Source: JAJFUB01 sp964622325 (lineage in GTDB: Bacteria; Armatimonadota; Zipacnadia; Zipacnadales; UBA11051). Taken from it: DNA of 29,663 nucleotides. The stretch spans positions 1-29,663 of the forward strand of contig CAZUOJ010000040.1 of assembly GCA_964622325.1 (NCBI GenBank), given 5' to 3'. The notes below the pieces were generated by a model. The model saw nothing but the letters and a program-made list of their open reading frames with translations. It did no database searches and had not been told where the DNA came from. Shown here one piece after another: positions 17,292 to 25,536 of this stretch. The position numbers and the translations under genes were made by a program. Positions within the stretch are counted from its first letter, which is position 1, and every line of letters starts with the position of its first letter.

Positions 17292-17312
17292 GCAGCCAAA
17301 ATTTTTGGCTGC
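17292..17312. promoter_or_regulatory. Operator-like inverted repeat between the pilin and kinase genes
   Basis: GCAGCCAAAA (17292-17301), a central T, then its exact reverse complement TTTTGGCTGC (17303-17312). A related half, GGCCAAATTTTG, follows at 17314-17325. It lies 15 bp upstream of the pilin -35 box and about 100 bp upstream of the kinase start, with no gene ending nearby, so it fits a binding site for a dimeric regulator better than a terminator. Confidence 0.5.
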
Positions 17313-17412
17313 AGGCCAAATTTTGCGCCGTTCTGGGCAGGCTTGCGGCGCGTTTTACCGAAATTATTTACTGATATTGAGGTGTATGTTCAATTTTAAG
17401 GAAGGTGAGCGT

Positions 17413-18909
17413 ATGCCCCACGCCATTGTCATTGATTGCGGTTCAACGAATATTCGCGCGATTGCTGTCGATGAACAGGGCCATATTATCGCCAGTGCAG
17501 GCCGGCCCAATGAGCCCGTGCCTCAGCCGGGCCAGCCCAAAGGCTATATCATCTGGGACATCAATATGCTCTGGGATAAAATCTGCCAGGTCTGTCAGGA
17601 AGTGGCGCCCCAGGCGCCGGATCTGCGCGCCGTGACTTTGACGACCTGGGGCGCCGATGGCGCGCCGGTGCGGCCCGACGGCTCTCTCGCCTATCCCCCC
17701 ATCTGCTGGCAGGATAATCGCACGGAAGAAATCATCGCCCGACTGGATGAATATCGTTCCGCCTGGGATTTTTATCAAATCACCGGCTATCAAATCATTC
17801 CCTTCAATACGCTGCTCAAGCTCATCTGGCTGCACGAGCACGAACCCGCCGTGCTGGAGGGCACGCAGTGGCTGATGATGCCCGGGCTCCTGTCTTTTAT
17901 GCTCTGCGGCGAACGCTCCATTGAACGCACTGCCGCCGGGACCATGATGGCGATGGATATGGCTAAGGGCGACTGGGCGGATGAGCTGTTGCAGCTGGCG
18001 GGCCTGGATCGCTCTTTTTTCCCGCGCTGGGTGTTGCCGGGCGAAATTATTGGCTATGTGACTGAGCAAGCGGCGCAAGCGACAGGACTGCCCGTCGGGC
18101 TGCCTGTAGTGGCGGCGGGCCACGACACACAATTTGCCGCCATTGGCTCCGGGGCCCAGCCCGGCGAAGCTATTCTGTCTTCGGGCACCTGGGAAATCCT
18201 GATGCTGCGTCAGGAGACTTTCCAGGCCACGCGCCAGGCTTTTGAAGATGGCGTGCTGATTGAATGTGACGCTGTTCCTGGAATGTTCAATCCACAGCTT
18301 CTGATGATGGGCTCAGGCGTCCTGGAATGGCTTCGGGATTATTTTTATCACGATTTGCCGGAGGGCGAGGCGGGCTATGCCCGGCTGGTCGCGGAAGCCA
18401 CAGAAGCAGGGCCTGGCGCCGGCGGCGTGTTTGTGCTCCCCTGCTTCGTATCTTCCACAGGCCCTGCCAAACGCTATCATACGCAGGGCACCGTGCTGGG
18501 CCTGACTATCACGACCGCGCCGGGGCAAATATATCGGGCGGCTCTGGAAGGCCTGACATATCAATTCCGCCATGCTCTGGAAGTGCTGGGAGCCGCCGTG
18601 GGCGCCCAGCCGCAAGTCGTGCGCGTCGTGGGCGGCGGCAGCAAAAATGAATTGTGGAATCAATTGCGGGCGGATGTCACCGGCTTGCCCATTATCACGA
18701 TTGAGCAAAAAGAGGCGACGGTGCTGGGCGCGGCCATGTTTGCGCTTTTGGGTGCCGGAATATTCTCTTCTTTGTCCGAAGCCCAGGCCGCCATGACCGG
18801 CGCCCCGACAATGATTGAGCCCGCAGGCGATCGCGCCTTTTACGAAGAGCAATACTCCCGCTATCGGCTGCTTTTGGACCGCCTCAGCGAATTTTACAGG
18901 GGCGCCTAA
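17413..18909 (+). CDS. FGGY-family carbohydrate kinase, L-fuculokinase-like
   Basis: A 498-residue sugar kinase that phosphorylates a sugar with ATP in the cytoplasm. The N-terminal phosphate-1 motif is IDCGSTNIRAIAVDEQG; the second half opens with AAGHDTQFAAIG (probable catalytic Asp238), then LSSGTWEILM, SGVLEW, YRAALEGLTYQ, VVGGGSKNELWNQ (about 406-417) and EATVLGAAMFA. These blocks closely match what I recall of E. coli L-fuculokinase (FucK), including the rare GHDTQFA and SGTWEILM wording, so L-fuculose or a related ketose is the best guess; rhamnulokinase or another FGGY specificity is possible. The ATG at 17413 follows AAGGAAGGTGAG; the open frame extends far upstream over the pilin gene without family similarity and is rejected. 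There is no fucI or fucA neighbour in the window. Its codon use includes eight Thr ACC codons by my count, unlike the genes at the left end. Confidence 0.88.
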   Translation: MPHAIVIDCGSTNIRAIAVDEQGHIIASAGRPNEPVPQPGQPKGYIIWDINMLWDKICQVCQEVAPQAPDLRAVTLTTWGADGAPVRPDGSLAYPPICWQDNRTEEIIARLDEYRSAWDFYQITGYQIIPFNTLLKLIWLHEHEPAVLEGTQWLMMPGLLSFMLCGERSIERTAAGTMMAMDMAKGDWADELLQLAGLDRSFFPRWVLPGEIIGYVTEQAAQATGLPVGLPVVAAGHDTQFAAIGSGAQPGEAILSSGTWEILMLRQETFQATRQAFEDGVLIECDAVPGMFNPQLLMMGSGVLEWLRDYFYHDLPEGEAGYARLVAEATEAGPGAGGVFVLPCFVSSTGPAKRYHTQGTVLGLTITTAPGQIYRAALEGLTYQFRHALEVLGAAVGAQPQVVRVVGGGSKNELWNQLRADVTGLPIITIEQKEATVLGAAMFALLGAGIFSSLSEAQAAMTGAPTMIEPAGDRAFYEEQYSRYRLLLDRLSEFYRGA

Positions 18910-18918
18910 AATTAAGGA

Positions 18919-18947
18919 TTACTTCGTGCTTCACAGAATATTATAAT
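18919..18947 (+). promoter_or_regulatory. Probable promoter of the secreted TIG/cysteine-peptidase-like gene
   Basis: A perfect -10 hexamer TATAAT (18942-18947) sits in a very AT-rich stretch directly after the kinase stop. With 17-nt spacing the -35 position reads TTACTT, a weak match. Transcription would begin near 18954 and include the hairpin 18981-18999. Confidence 0.45.
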
Positions 18948-18980
18948 ATAAACTGAGATATAAATTTTCATTAAAACAAA

Positions 18981-18999
18981 GTAGAGCGCGTCGCTCTAC
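18981..18999. promoter_or_regulatory. 5' leader hairpin upstream of the TIG/cysteine-peptidase-like gene
   Basis: GTAGAGCG (18981-18988), loop CGT, CGCTCTAC (18992-18999): a perfect 8-bp stem with a tight loop. On the plus strand it is followed by GAAAAACC, not T, so it is not a plus-strand terminator for the kinase. It lies 13 nt before the ribosome binding site of the next gene and may stabilise or regulate that mRNA. Confidence 0.5.
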
Positions 19000-19029
19000 G
19001 AAAAACCTACACGAAAGAAGGTGCAGGCC

Positions 19030-21093
19030 GTGAAACGATTATCGTTGCTTTGGCTTGGCGTCTTGTTTGGGCTGGGGATATGGGGCGCAGGGATGTTCGC
19101 CTACGCCCAGGCGCCCACAGCCCCCTTGCCAGGGCAGGCGCTGACGCCCTTGCCGAACATTGCCCCGGAGATTTTGCGTGCTTCGCTGGATCGTTCCCTA
19201 TTGCGCCTGCAGCTGAATGCCCAGGAACGCCAGCAGCTGAGGCAAAATCTGCAAAAATTGCCTTTGCCCGCCCAGACAGCGGCTTTAGCAATGTTGGACG
19301 CCCCAACCGCAGAGGCGATGGGCCAGCCGGATTTGTATAATTTTCGCTTACAGACGCAACTGTCCGACATTTTACGCGCTTTGCCTCGGGAAAGCCTTGT
19401 TGAGTTAATTGCGCCTCGACTGAACATTCTTTATCCGCAGGGGGGCGGGACCCCCAATGCCTGGGCTTTTGCGATTGGCCAGAATTTCACATCCGATTCC
19501 GTCGTGCAAATCAACAATGTCAATCCGCCGGAAAATCATGTGCTCACGAGCAAGTGCATTATGTTCCGGGTGCCTACCGGCTTTTCCTATGGGACGAATG
19601 TAACAGTCCGTGTAATTGTTCCACGCACGACGCGTCACAGTAACGATTTGTCGTGGCGGATTGTGGCGCCCCGCGGCTATCGCGGCGTGCATGGGCTGCA
19701 ATTCCGCAACTTCAGCGCCGCCACCATCCCCTGGGCTGTATATCGCTTTGTCTTTGGGGCTTCTAATGTGGAATTTCCCGATGGCACACATCGCCCCAGC
19801 GCCCAAGCCTGGTACGACAGCACCTTTAAAGGCTGCGGCGACGGCGGCAACTGCTTTGGCATGTCCCAATTGAGCCTGCGCCTGCGTGAATTCACGCATT
19901 GCGGCAATTTAACGGCCTTGAATCGGGTGATGCACAATGCGTGGATCAGGGATAATATCACCTGGGGCGCCTGGACATTGCCCTGGGGAACAAATTCCAA
20001 GGAAGCTGTGCAATCGCTGCAGGGAATCCAGTTAGTGGAGCCGATGCTGACACATATTCGGAATCAGCGTAATAGCCAGGATAATAAATCAGCCTGGGAG
20101 TACGCGAACAATATGATTAATAATCAACGTCGGCCCGTGCAAAACTCTACATACGGCCACGCCGTCGTGTGCTTCAACACCGAAATAGACGGAAACAATC
20201 GCAAATTCTGTTTCTATGACAATAATCATCCCTACAGCGAGACAGAAACATGCGGCTCCGATCCCGATCATGGCATTACGAATTGGAGCACGGGCACCTT
20301 CAGCTACGGCAGCTATACGCGTATTGCCTCGTATGATCCGCATCAGCTCATGGGGCAGCCGCAATTGCCGCCGGGCGTGGGGCCGGATACAGGAGCAGAG
20401 GGGGCGGCGGGGACACAGGCGCGCTTTGAAGTGCCGCGCGTGTCGGGGCTTATCATCCGCGATGAAGCGGGGCGCGGCGGCCCGGATGGCGTCGGAATCC
20501 CCGGCTTGTTTGAAGTGGAAGTGGATATGGGCCTGGGGCCTACGCCGCCCGCATTCCCGCGCATATTTATCCTCACACAGCCCGCCAATCGCGCCCTGAC
20601 TTTCCAGATTCCGGGCGGGGCATTGCGGCAAATTGCCTGTTATACGCGTGGCGGCGTTCTGTTGCTGTCAGCCAATGGCGCCACAATCCAGGCGACTTTC
20701 AGCCAGCTCGCCGGGCCTAACGCCCAATTGACGCTGCCTAATCCGGCCGCCGCCGGGCTGCAAAACATTCAAATTATTGCCCCTATCGGCGCCAATGAAG
20801 AGCGTCAGTTCGTGGCGGATAATTTCACAGGCCTGGGCGCCACGCCTCTGGGCGTGTCTCTGAACGCGCAGCGCAGCGCGCTGGAATTGCTGAATGCGCC
20901 GGGCGCCCAGCCGATCCGTATCCGCTTGCAGCTACAGCGCTTTGTGCCCGGCGGCGCCCAGACACGGCCGCCGATCCAGCAATCGCTGGCGGCCGGGCAA
21001 TTGCTGCGCCTCGGCCCCCAGAATTGGGGCGCGCTCAGCGGACAATTACGACTGGAGCAGCTGGCCCTGCCCACTGGCCGCTTGCCGCGCTAA
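19030..21093 (+). CDS. Secreted protein with TIG-like and papain-like cysteine-peptidase-like regions
   Basis: A 687-residue exported protein I do not recognise as a named family. The GTG at 19030 is chosen because GAAGGTG lies 7 nt upstream and the product begins with a clean signal peptide (MKRLSLLWLGVLFGLG...); the GTG at 19021 overlaps that site. Near residues 140-215 is an IPT/TIG-like beta-sandwich (FAIGQNFTSDSVVQINN...FRVPTGFSYGTNVTVRVIVP...SNDLSWRIV). From about 225 to 420 comes an alpha/beta region with GGNCFGMS (Cys275 at a helix start), YGHAVV (His377) and FYDNNHPY (Asp397/Asn398). The Cys-His-Asp order and spacing match the papain/transglutaminase fold, so a secreted peptidase or transamidase is plausible (inference). 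The last 250 residues are beta-rich, Gly/Pro/Gln-rich, unrecognised. It is downstream of the kinase but seems to have its own promoter. Confidence 0.8.
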   Translation: MKRLSLLWLGVLFGLGIWGAGMFAYAQAPTAPLPGQALTPLPNIAPEILRASLDRSLLRLQLNAQERQQLRQNLQKLPLPAQTAALAMLDAPTAEAMGQPDLYNFRLQTQLSDILRALPRESLVELIAPRLNILYPQGGGTPNAWAFAIGQNFTSDSVVQINNVNPPENHVLTSKCIMFRVPTGFSYGTNVTVRVIVPRTTRHSNDLSWRIVAPRGYRGVHGLQFRNFSAATIPWAVYRFVFGASNVEFPDGTHRPSAQAWYDSTFKGCGDGGNCFGMSQLSLRLREFTHCGNLTALNRVMHNAWIRDNITWGAWTLPWGTNSKEAVQSLQGIQLVEPMLTHIRNQRNSQDNKSAWEYANNMINNQRRPVQNSTYGHAVVCFNTEIDGNNRKFCFYDNNHPYSETETCGSDPDHGITNWSTGTFSYGSYTRIASYDPHQLMGQPQLPPGVGPDTGAEGAAGTQARFEVPRVSGLIIRDEAGRGGPDGVGIPGLFEVEVDMGLGPTPPAFPRIFILTQPANRALTFQIPGGALRQIACYTRGGVLLLSANGATIQATFSQLAGPNAQLTLPNPAAAGLQNIQIIAPIGANEERQFVADNFTGLGATPLGVSLNAQRSALELLNAPGAQPIRIRLQLQRFVPGGAQTRPPIQQSLAAGQLLRLGPQNWGALSGQLRLEQLALPTGRLPR

Positions 21094-21117
21094 GAACAGA
21101 CAGGCACAGCCTTAGAG

Positions 21118-21151
21118 ACAACGGGGCGTCTTCGTGAAGACGCCCCGTTGT
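21118..21151. terminator. Perfect 34-bp palindrome between converging genes
   Basis: ACAACGGGGCGTCTTC (21118-21133) with the exact reverse complement at 21136-21151 around a GT centre: a 15-16-bp stem, very GC-rich. It sits between converging stops at 21093 and 21179, where a terminator is expected, but neither strand has a T-run right after the stem (plus strand GTGTGAAAAAG, minus strand CTCTAAGG). Confidence 0.65.
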
Positions 21152-21178
21152 GTGAAAAAGCCCCAAAGAGAAAACAAT

Positions 21179-22209
21179 TTATGCCCGCGTCAAACGGATT
21201 GTGGCAATTTCCCAGGGGCGCAAGGGGAAGCGCAAGAGGCGTTCTTCCCAGGCCAATGGCGGGCCCTCCACGGGCTCGCCATTAAAATCTACAGCCTGTG
21301 CCGCCCTGAGGGGCCAGGGCAATATCATTTGCGCCTCGGCAGCGCGCCCTTCCGCCTCCCATACGCGCACATACACGAATCCCTGCTCGTGATACAGGGC
21401 GCTCAACATCACATGCCCGGGCTGCAGGGATAAAAAGCTGTGCTGGCCGGGCAGCTCGCCGGTCGTGCCCTGCGGCAAGATGATTTCCAGCGGCTGGCGC
21501 AGGCGTTCTGCCCATTGGCGGATATGGGCTTGCCGCCAATCGCCCGAATGAAACATTATGCTCCACATAAATTCATGCCGCCCCTGCCCCTCCCGCTGAA
21601 CATTCACATGCTGCTCCCAGCCCTCCTGAATCGGCTTCACACTGTTAATCAAAATGTGGGCTAATGATTTCTCCGTTGCGTCGTAAATAAAATAACGATC
21701 GCCGTTATGGGTGATGAAGCTCAGGCCGCGCTCGCCGTCGGATAGGCTTACGAATGATTTGGCGTAAAACATCCCTTCCCGCAGCCGCTCCACATTTTCG
21801 GAGAAGTGGCCGGGAATGTATCCATATTTGATTTCCTCCAGCCTCTTTTCTTCCGCGCCGAAAGGCGTATCCGCTTCCAGACGGCCTTCAAAAGGCAAGG
21901 GACAGAGTGCGGCCAGAAAGCCGTCATGTCCAGCCCAATAAACTGTCAAAGCAAATTCGATGCGCGGCTGCCGGGCATACAGGCGCGTTTCCAGGCGCAG
22001 CTCGTGGGGCCCAATGTGTCCCTGAGCTATAGCGCGCCAGCGCAAAGGCCCCTGTTCGCAGATTTCTCCTGCTTCCCATTGCGGCTCGTATGTGGCCGTG
22101 ATGGCCCCTACATGCAAAGGCCCGCTGACATCCACATCATACAGCCGCAGCCCGCCCCAGGGGACAGCGCCCTGGAGCTTCTGCCCATTCCACACAAGCT
22201 CGCCCACAG
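21179..22209 (-). CDS. GH38 alpha-mannosidase-like protein, C-terminal part (5' end in assembly gap)
   Basis: About 343 codons open from the gap edge to a stop at 21179. The content is all-beta and fits the large C-terminal beta-sandwich region of GH38 glycosidases: FALTVYWAGHDGFLAALCPLPF, SLSDGERGLSFITHNGDRYFI and the closing VYVRVWEAEGRAAEA...VDFNGEPVEG...LRPWEIATIRL, which is the standard GH38 ending ('lRlyE..G ... PfEi.TlrL'). It is read as the continuation of the gene at 22310-23436 across the N run; the two halves are in different frames over exactly 100 N, which is expected when 100 N is a placeholder. The apparent GTG at 22207 is only the first valine after the gap, not a start. Converges on the TIG/cysteine-peptidase-like gene, with the palindrome 21118-21151 between. 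Confidence 0.85.
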
Positions 22210-22309
22210 NNNNNNNNNNNNNNNNNNNNNNNNNNNNNNNNNNNNNNNNNNNNNNNNNNNNNNNNNNNNNNNNNNNNNNNNNNNNNNNNNNNNNNNNNNN
22301 NNNNNNNNN
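22210..22309. other. Assembly gap of 100 N
   Basis: Exactly 100 undetermined bases, the usual placeholder for a scaffold gap of unknown size. It cuts the GH38-like gene. For one intact frame the true gap length must leave remainder 2 on division by 3. Confidence 0.99.
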
Positions 22310-23436
22310 AGCTCCTCCAGCTCATCAAAATCCCGCTGAAAAAGCCATTGCGTGGCGTGAGCGCTGAAGAGCAGGACATTTTCCCACAGCATATCGTAAT
22401 CCAGAGCAGAGCTATTTTCATCTAAGAGCGCCTCCCAGAGCTGGGCGCCCACAAGTTCCGCATCCGCCACAAAGCGTTTGCGCCACAGCCCTCTCACGCC
22501 GCCCCAGGCCGCATTGTAACACACATCACAGGGATCCAGCGTCCCCGCGACAATAGGCACATCCGCCCGTCGCCTTTCTAGCTCCTGATAAAACTCCACA
22601 GGCGTGGCAAAGCGTATGGGGATGTCTTCGCGCCGATTCCATTCGGCGATGAAGCCCGGAATGTCCAGCGGCACATCTGTGTGCGCGCCGGCGTAGGAGG
22701 CTTGCAAAGGCAAAGCGTCATCCATTCCCTGGCTGAGCCAAAGCAAGCCGGTGGGCGAATGACGGGAAATGAGCTCCAGCTCTGTCTTCCAGAAATGTTC
22801 CACGGCGGCGTCCCAATTTTCGGCATATTTATCCGGAATGGCATTGGGGCTCCACAGGCCTGCGTAGCAGCCGCGAGAGCACAAAATTTCGCTGCCGTCC
22901 AGGCCCCGCCAGATGAATTCATACGGCACGCCCGCCTCGCTTAAGCCCGCTTGCGGCCGCCAAAAACGCCCATAGCGATAGCCGCCTAATTTCAGCAGTT
23001 GCGGGATTTGCGGATGGCCCAGGGCCACATCCACAATGTCAGCATGCACAGACAAATCCGCCTCGGGAAACAAAGCGCGCCAGCGGCGCCGCCCGTGGAT
23101 TAAATTGCGAATGAAAGTTTCCTCGCCCGTCATATTGGGCCGTATATTCGCATACGCTCCGCAAATGGCGATGCGTCCCTCCGCCACACGCTGACGCAAT
23201 TCGGGCAGCAAATCGGGCCGAAGCTCTAATAGCGGCGTCAGCTCTGTAATATAGCTGTCAAAGTACCAGCGAAAGCCTTCGTCATGCCGCATAATTTCCA
23301 GCACGCGCTCAAACACATGGACATAACGCAGCTTGTGCCATTGACGCGTATGCGACCACGCCCAATCGGCATGGCAATAGGGCACGACAAAAATATGGCA
23401 GCCTTTCAGGCGCTGGCGAATTTCGCTTGCGTTCAT
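22310..23436 (-). CDS. GH38 alpha-mannosidase-like protein, N-terminal catalytic part (3' end in assembly gap)
   Basis: The ATG at 23436 has AGAGG about 8 nt upstream and lies 25 nt after the stop of the barrel gene, so the two are probably co-transcribed. The 375 residues before the gap form a GH38-type catalytic domain: His22 and Asp24 in VVPYCHADWAWSHTR (the family's zinc-binding HxD), the presumed nucleophile Asp136 in IVDVALGHPQIPQLL, the helical-bundle signature AAWGGVRGLWRKRFVADAE, and His360 in LLFSAHATQW as the fourth zinc ligand position. GH38 enzymes are retaining, zinc-dependent alpha-mannosidases. No signal peptide is visible, so it would act in the cytoplasm, for example on imported mannosides or N-glycan fragments. 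The nucleophile motif (DVALGHP rather than DxFGHS) is somewhat atypical, so the substrate is uncertain. Confidence 0.87.
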
Positions 23437-23461
23437 AGCTCTGCCTCTTCTGTGAAGTGGA

Positions 23462-25429
23462 TTAATAGAAGCGAAAGCCTCCGAAAGTCAAAAAGAATTT
23501 TCCCGTTTGCGTGGAATAAGTGAGGCTGATCTCCCGATTGCCCAGCATGCGCCGCAGCGAAATTTCCACATCCTGATAGGAGGTCTGCTCCATATCGTAA
23601 TAAGTGGCGAGCAAGCCCAGACGCCATTGCTTGCTGAGCTGATAATCAAAATTGAAAAAGCCGTACAAATCGCTGCGGGACAAATCGTAAGTGGCGCTGA
23701 GGAAGCTGGCCCAGCGGGCGCCCTGATTGGCGCGCAAATCTAAGCCCACAAGCTGTTGCAGCTGTGTATCCCGCTCTGTGCTCGCCTGCCATTCCGCACT
23801 GTATTCCAGGCCCATTAAGAAAGTGGGCTGAAATTGATGCTCCAGCCGCAAATCTGCCCGCAGGCTATTGCGCGCTGCGCCGCTTGTGTCCCACGAAAAA
23901 AGATTGCTTATTTGCGGCTCCAACTTCGTTTTTTTCCCCCAGGCTATATTCCCCAGGCTCAAATCCTGATACAATTCATTCACAAGGACAGTTTCATCTT
24001 CTCCCGGATAACGCCGGGCGCCCAGTGACACGCCCAGCCGATAAGCCAGGCGGCTCTTGCCCAGCGGCTGCGGCTCCATCAGCCAGTCCCCCACAAGCCC
24101 GTAGGAAGTGCTGTAATTTTGCGGGGCATCAAAATAGGCGCGCAAATTCAGTCGGCCGCGGCTATTGTAATCATACACATTTGCATCGGCAAAGACGCTT
24201 TGATGATCCGGCATGGAGAAATTAAAATAGCCAAAGGCATTGCCCCAGAGCGGACGGGAGTCGCGCCATTCAAAGCCCCAATCGCGGCGCGGCAAGCCCG
24301 ACAGCAAAAATTCCCCCTCCACGCCGCTGGCCAGTCGATATTCCTCGGAAAGAGCGAGCGACCAGCCGCGTCGCGCCATCACGCTGCCGGCGCTGGCGCC
24401 GTGCTGAATGCGCACAGACCCTGTGGCTGTGTCCGTGACGCGATAAAAAAACGGAAAATCCAGCGCCAAGTCCCCTGACGAAGTCATGCCCACCGCTTCC
24501 GTATTGCTGGCGCCTGTGTAGCCGGGCAGCGCAATAATCCAGTACGGGGGGAAGCTGAACATCTTCTTCTCCCCCATCCACAAAGTGGCGTTGCGGAGTA
24601 CAATTTTTTCCTGCAAAAAAAAGCGAATGCTGCGGGCCACGAACCAGGTTGCCCCCTCGCGCTGATCCAGACGGAAGGCGTCGGAAGGGATTTCCCATTC
24701 TTCTGACAGCGGCCGTAAGCCAATGGCATCAAAATATACGCGCTGCAGGCCTCCCTCGGTGAAACGCCGTAAGACGCCCCGCTTGGCGGCCAAATCAAAA
24801 TAGACATCTTCGCCTTCCAGCTGCGCCTCCCCGCGTCGGAGAACGACATTTTGCGCCTTCACAACATTTCCTTCCACATCAATTTGCGCCACTGCGGCGC
24901 ATTCAATCAGCAGCTTGCCATATTTCAGTTGCACGCGGTCCCGCGCCTCAATCAAATTCAAATCGGGGCTGTAGCCGACCCACTGGGCTTTAATATCCAG
25001 CAAGCGCACTTCTGGCGCGGCGACTTCGCCTTCGGGCAAAAAATCCAGATACACGAAGCTGCGGGCATCGGCGACCTGGATGCTGATGGTGGCTGTGCCC
25101 GGAATATTGCTGGAGGCGTACACGGTGGCAAAGCCTCCGGAGGTGCGCGTGGTGAGGGATTGCACATAGCCGGCTGCCCCGAGAGTCAATTGCCCCAAAT
25201 TCGTATGCAGCACAATTTGGGTTCCGTCTGGGGCGGCGCCGCCCCGGCTTGTTCGTACCTCCACACGAATGCGCGCCTGGCTTTTGCCATCAGCGGGCAC
25301 CTGGCGTGGAGTGACTGTGGCCTGGAGGCGATAAAAGCCGGCCCGCTCCATTTGGGCATCTGTGGCTCCTGAAGCCAGGATCAACAGTCCCAAGAGGAAT
25401 GTGCGTCTAAAGCAAGCGCTGAAGCGCAT
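23462..25429 (-). CDS. Outer-membrane beta-barrel with Big_1 Ig-like and OstA/LptD-like regions
   Basis: A 655-residue outer-membrane protein. The ATG at 25429 is chosen because it opens a signal peptide (MRFSACFRRTFLLGLLILASGATDA) and because an open extension to 25573 would run through the terminator of the preceding gene. After the signal peptide comes a bacterial Ig-like domain of invasin/Big_1 type (about 25-135: ATVTPRQVPADGKSQARI...TNLGQLTL...GGFATVYASS). From about 155 follows an OstA/LptD N-terminal-like beta-taco (IEARDRVQLKYGKLLIECAA...NVVLRRGEAQLEGEDVYFDL), and then about 350 residues of alternating aromatic strands ending in FGGFRFY, a terminal aromatic residue as in outer-membrane barrels. 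True LptD inserts lipopolysaccharide; with an extra Ig domain and no lpt neighbours this could be an LptD relative with another role. Lies directly upstream of the GH38 gene. Confidence 0.78.
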   Translation of the reverse strand: MRFSACFRRTFLLGLLILASGATDAQMERAGFYRLQATVTPRQVPADGKSQARIRVEVRTSRGGAAPDGTQIVLHTNLGQLTLGAAGYVQSLTTRTSGGFATVYASSNIPGTATISIQVADARSFVYLDFLPEGEVAAPEVRLLDIKAQWVGYSPDLNLIEARDRVQLKYGKLLIECAAVAQIDVEGNVVKAQNVVLRRGEAQLEGEDVYFDLAAKRGVLRRFTEGGLQRVYFDAIGLRPLSEEWEIPSDAFRLDQREGATWFVARSIRFFLQEKIVLRNATLWMGEKKMFSFPPYWIIALPGYTGASNTEAVGMTSSGDLALDFPFFYRVTDTATGSVRIQHGASAGSVMARRGWSLALSEEYRLASGVEGEFLLSGLPRRDWGFEWRDSRPLWGNAFGYFNFSMPDHQSVFADANVYDYNSRGRLNLRAYFDAPQNYSTSYGLVGDWLMEPQPLGKSRLAYRLGVSLGARRYPGEDETVLVNELYQDLSLGNIAWGKKTKLEPQISNLFSWDTSGAARNSLRADLRLEHQFQPTFLMGLEYSAEWQASTERDTQLQQLVGLDLRANQGARWASFLSATYDLSRSDLYGFFNFDYQLSKQWRLGLLATYYDMEQTSYQDVEISLRRMLGNREISLTYSTQTGKFFLTFGGFRFY

Positions 25430-25453
25430 AAATTGCCGTCCCGGGAGAAATTT

Positions 25454-25494
25454 AAAAAAGCGACAACGCCCCCGTCGAGCGGACGACGAGGGCG
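25454..25494 (-). terminator. Probable intrinsic terminator after the CsgG/Fn3-like gene
   Basis: An 11-bp stem with one mismatch (25467-25477 with 25484-25494) and a 6-nt loop, 43 nt past the stop at 25537. On the minus strand it is followed by TTGTCGC and then TTTTTT (complement of 25454-25459). The T-run is 7 nt off the stem, so termination may be partial, letting some transcript reach the barrel gene. Confidence 0.55.
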
Positions 25495-25536
25495 CAGCAG
25501 GCGAAAAAGAAAGCATATTCAGTTCAGCCGTTTCTC

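Noticed and set aside
22108..22421. Open frames spanning the N run
   Set aside because: They translate unknown bases; only the parts outside 22210-22309 can be interpreted.
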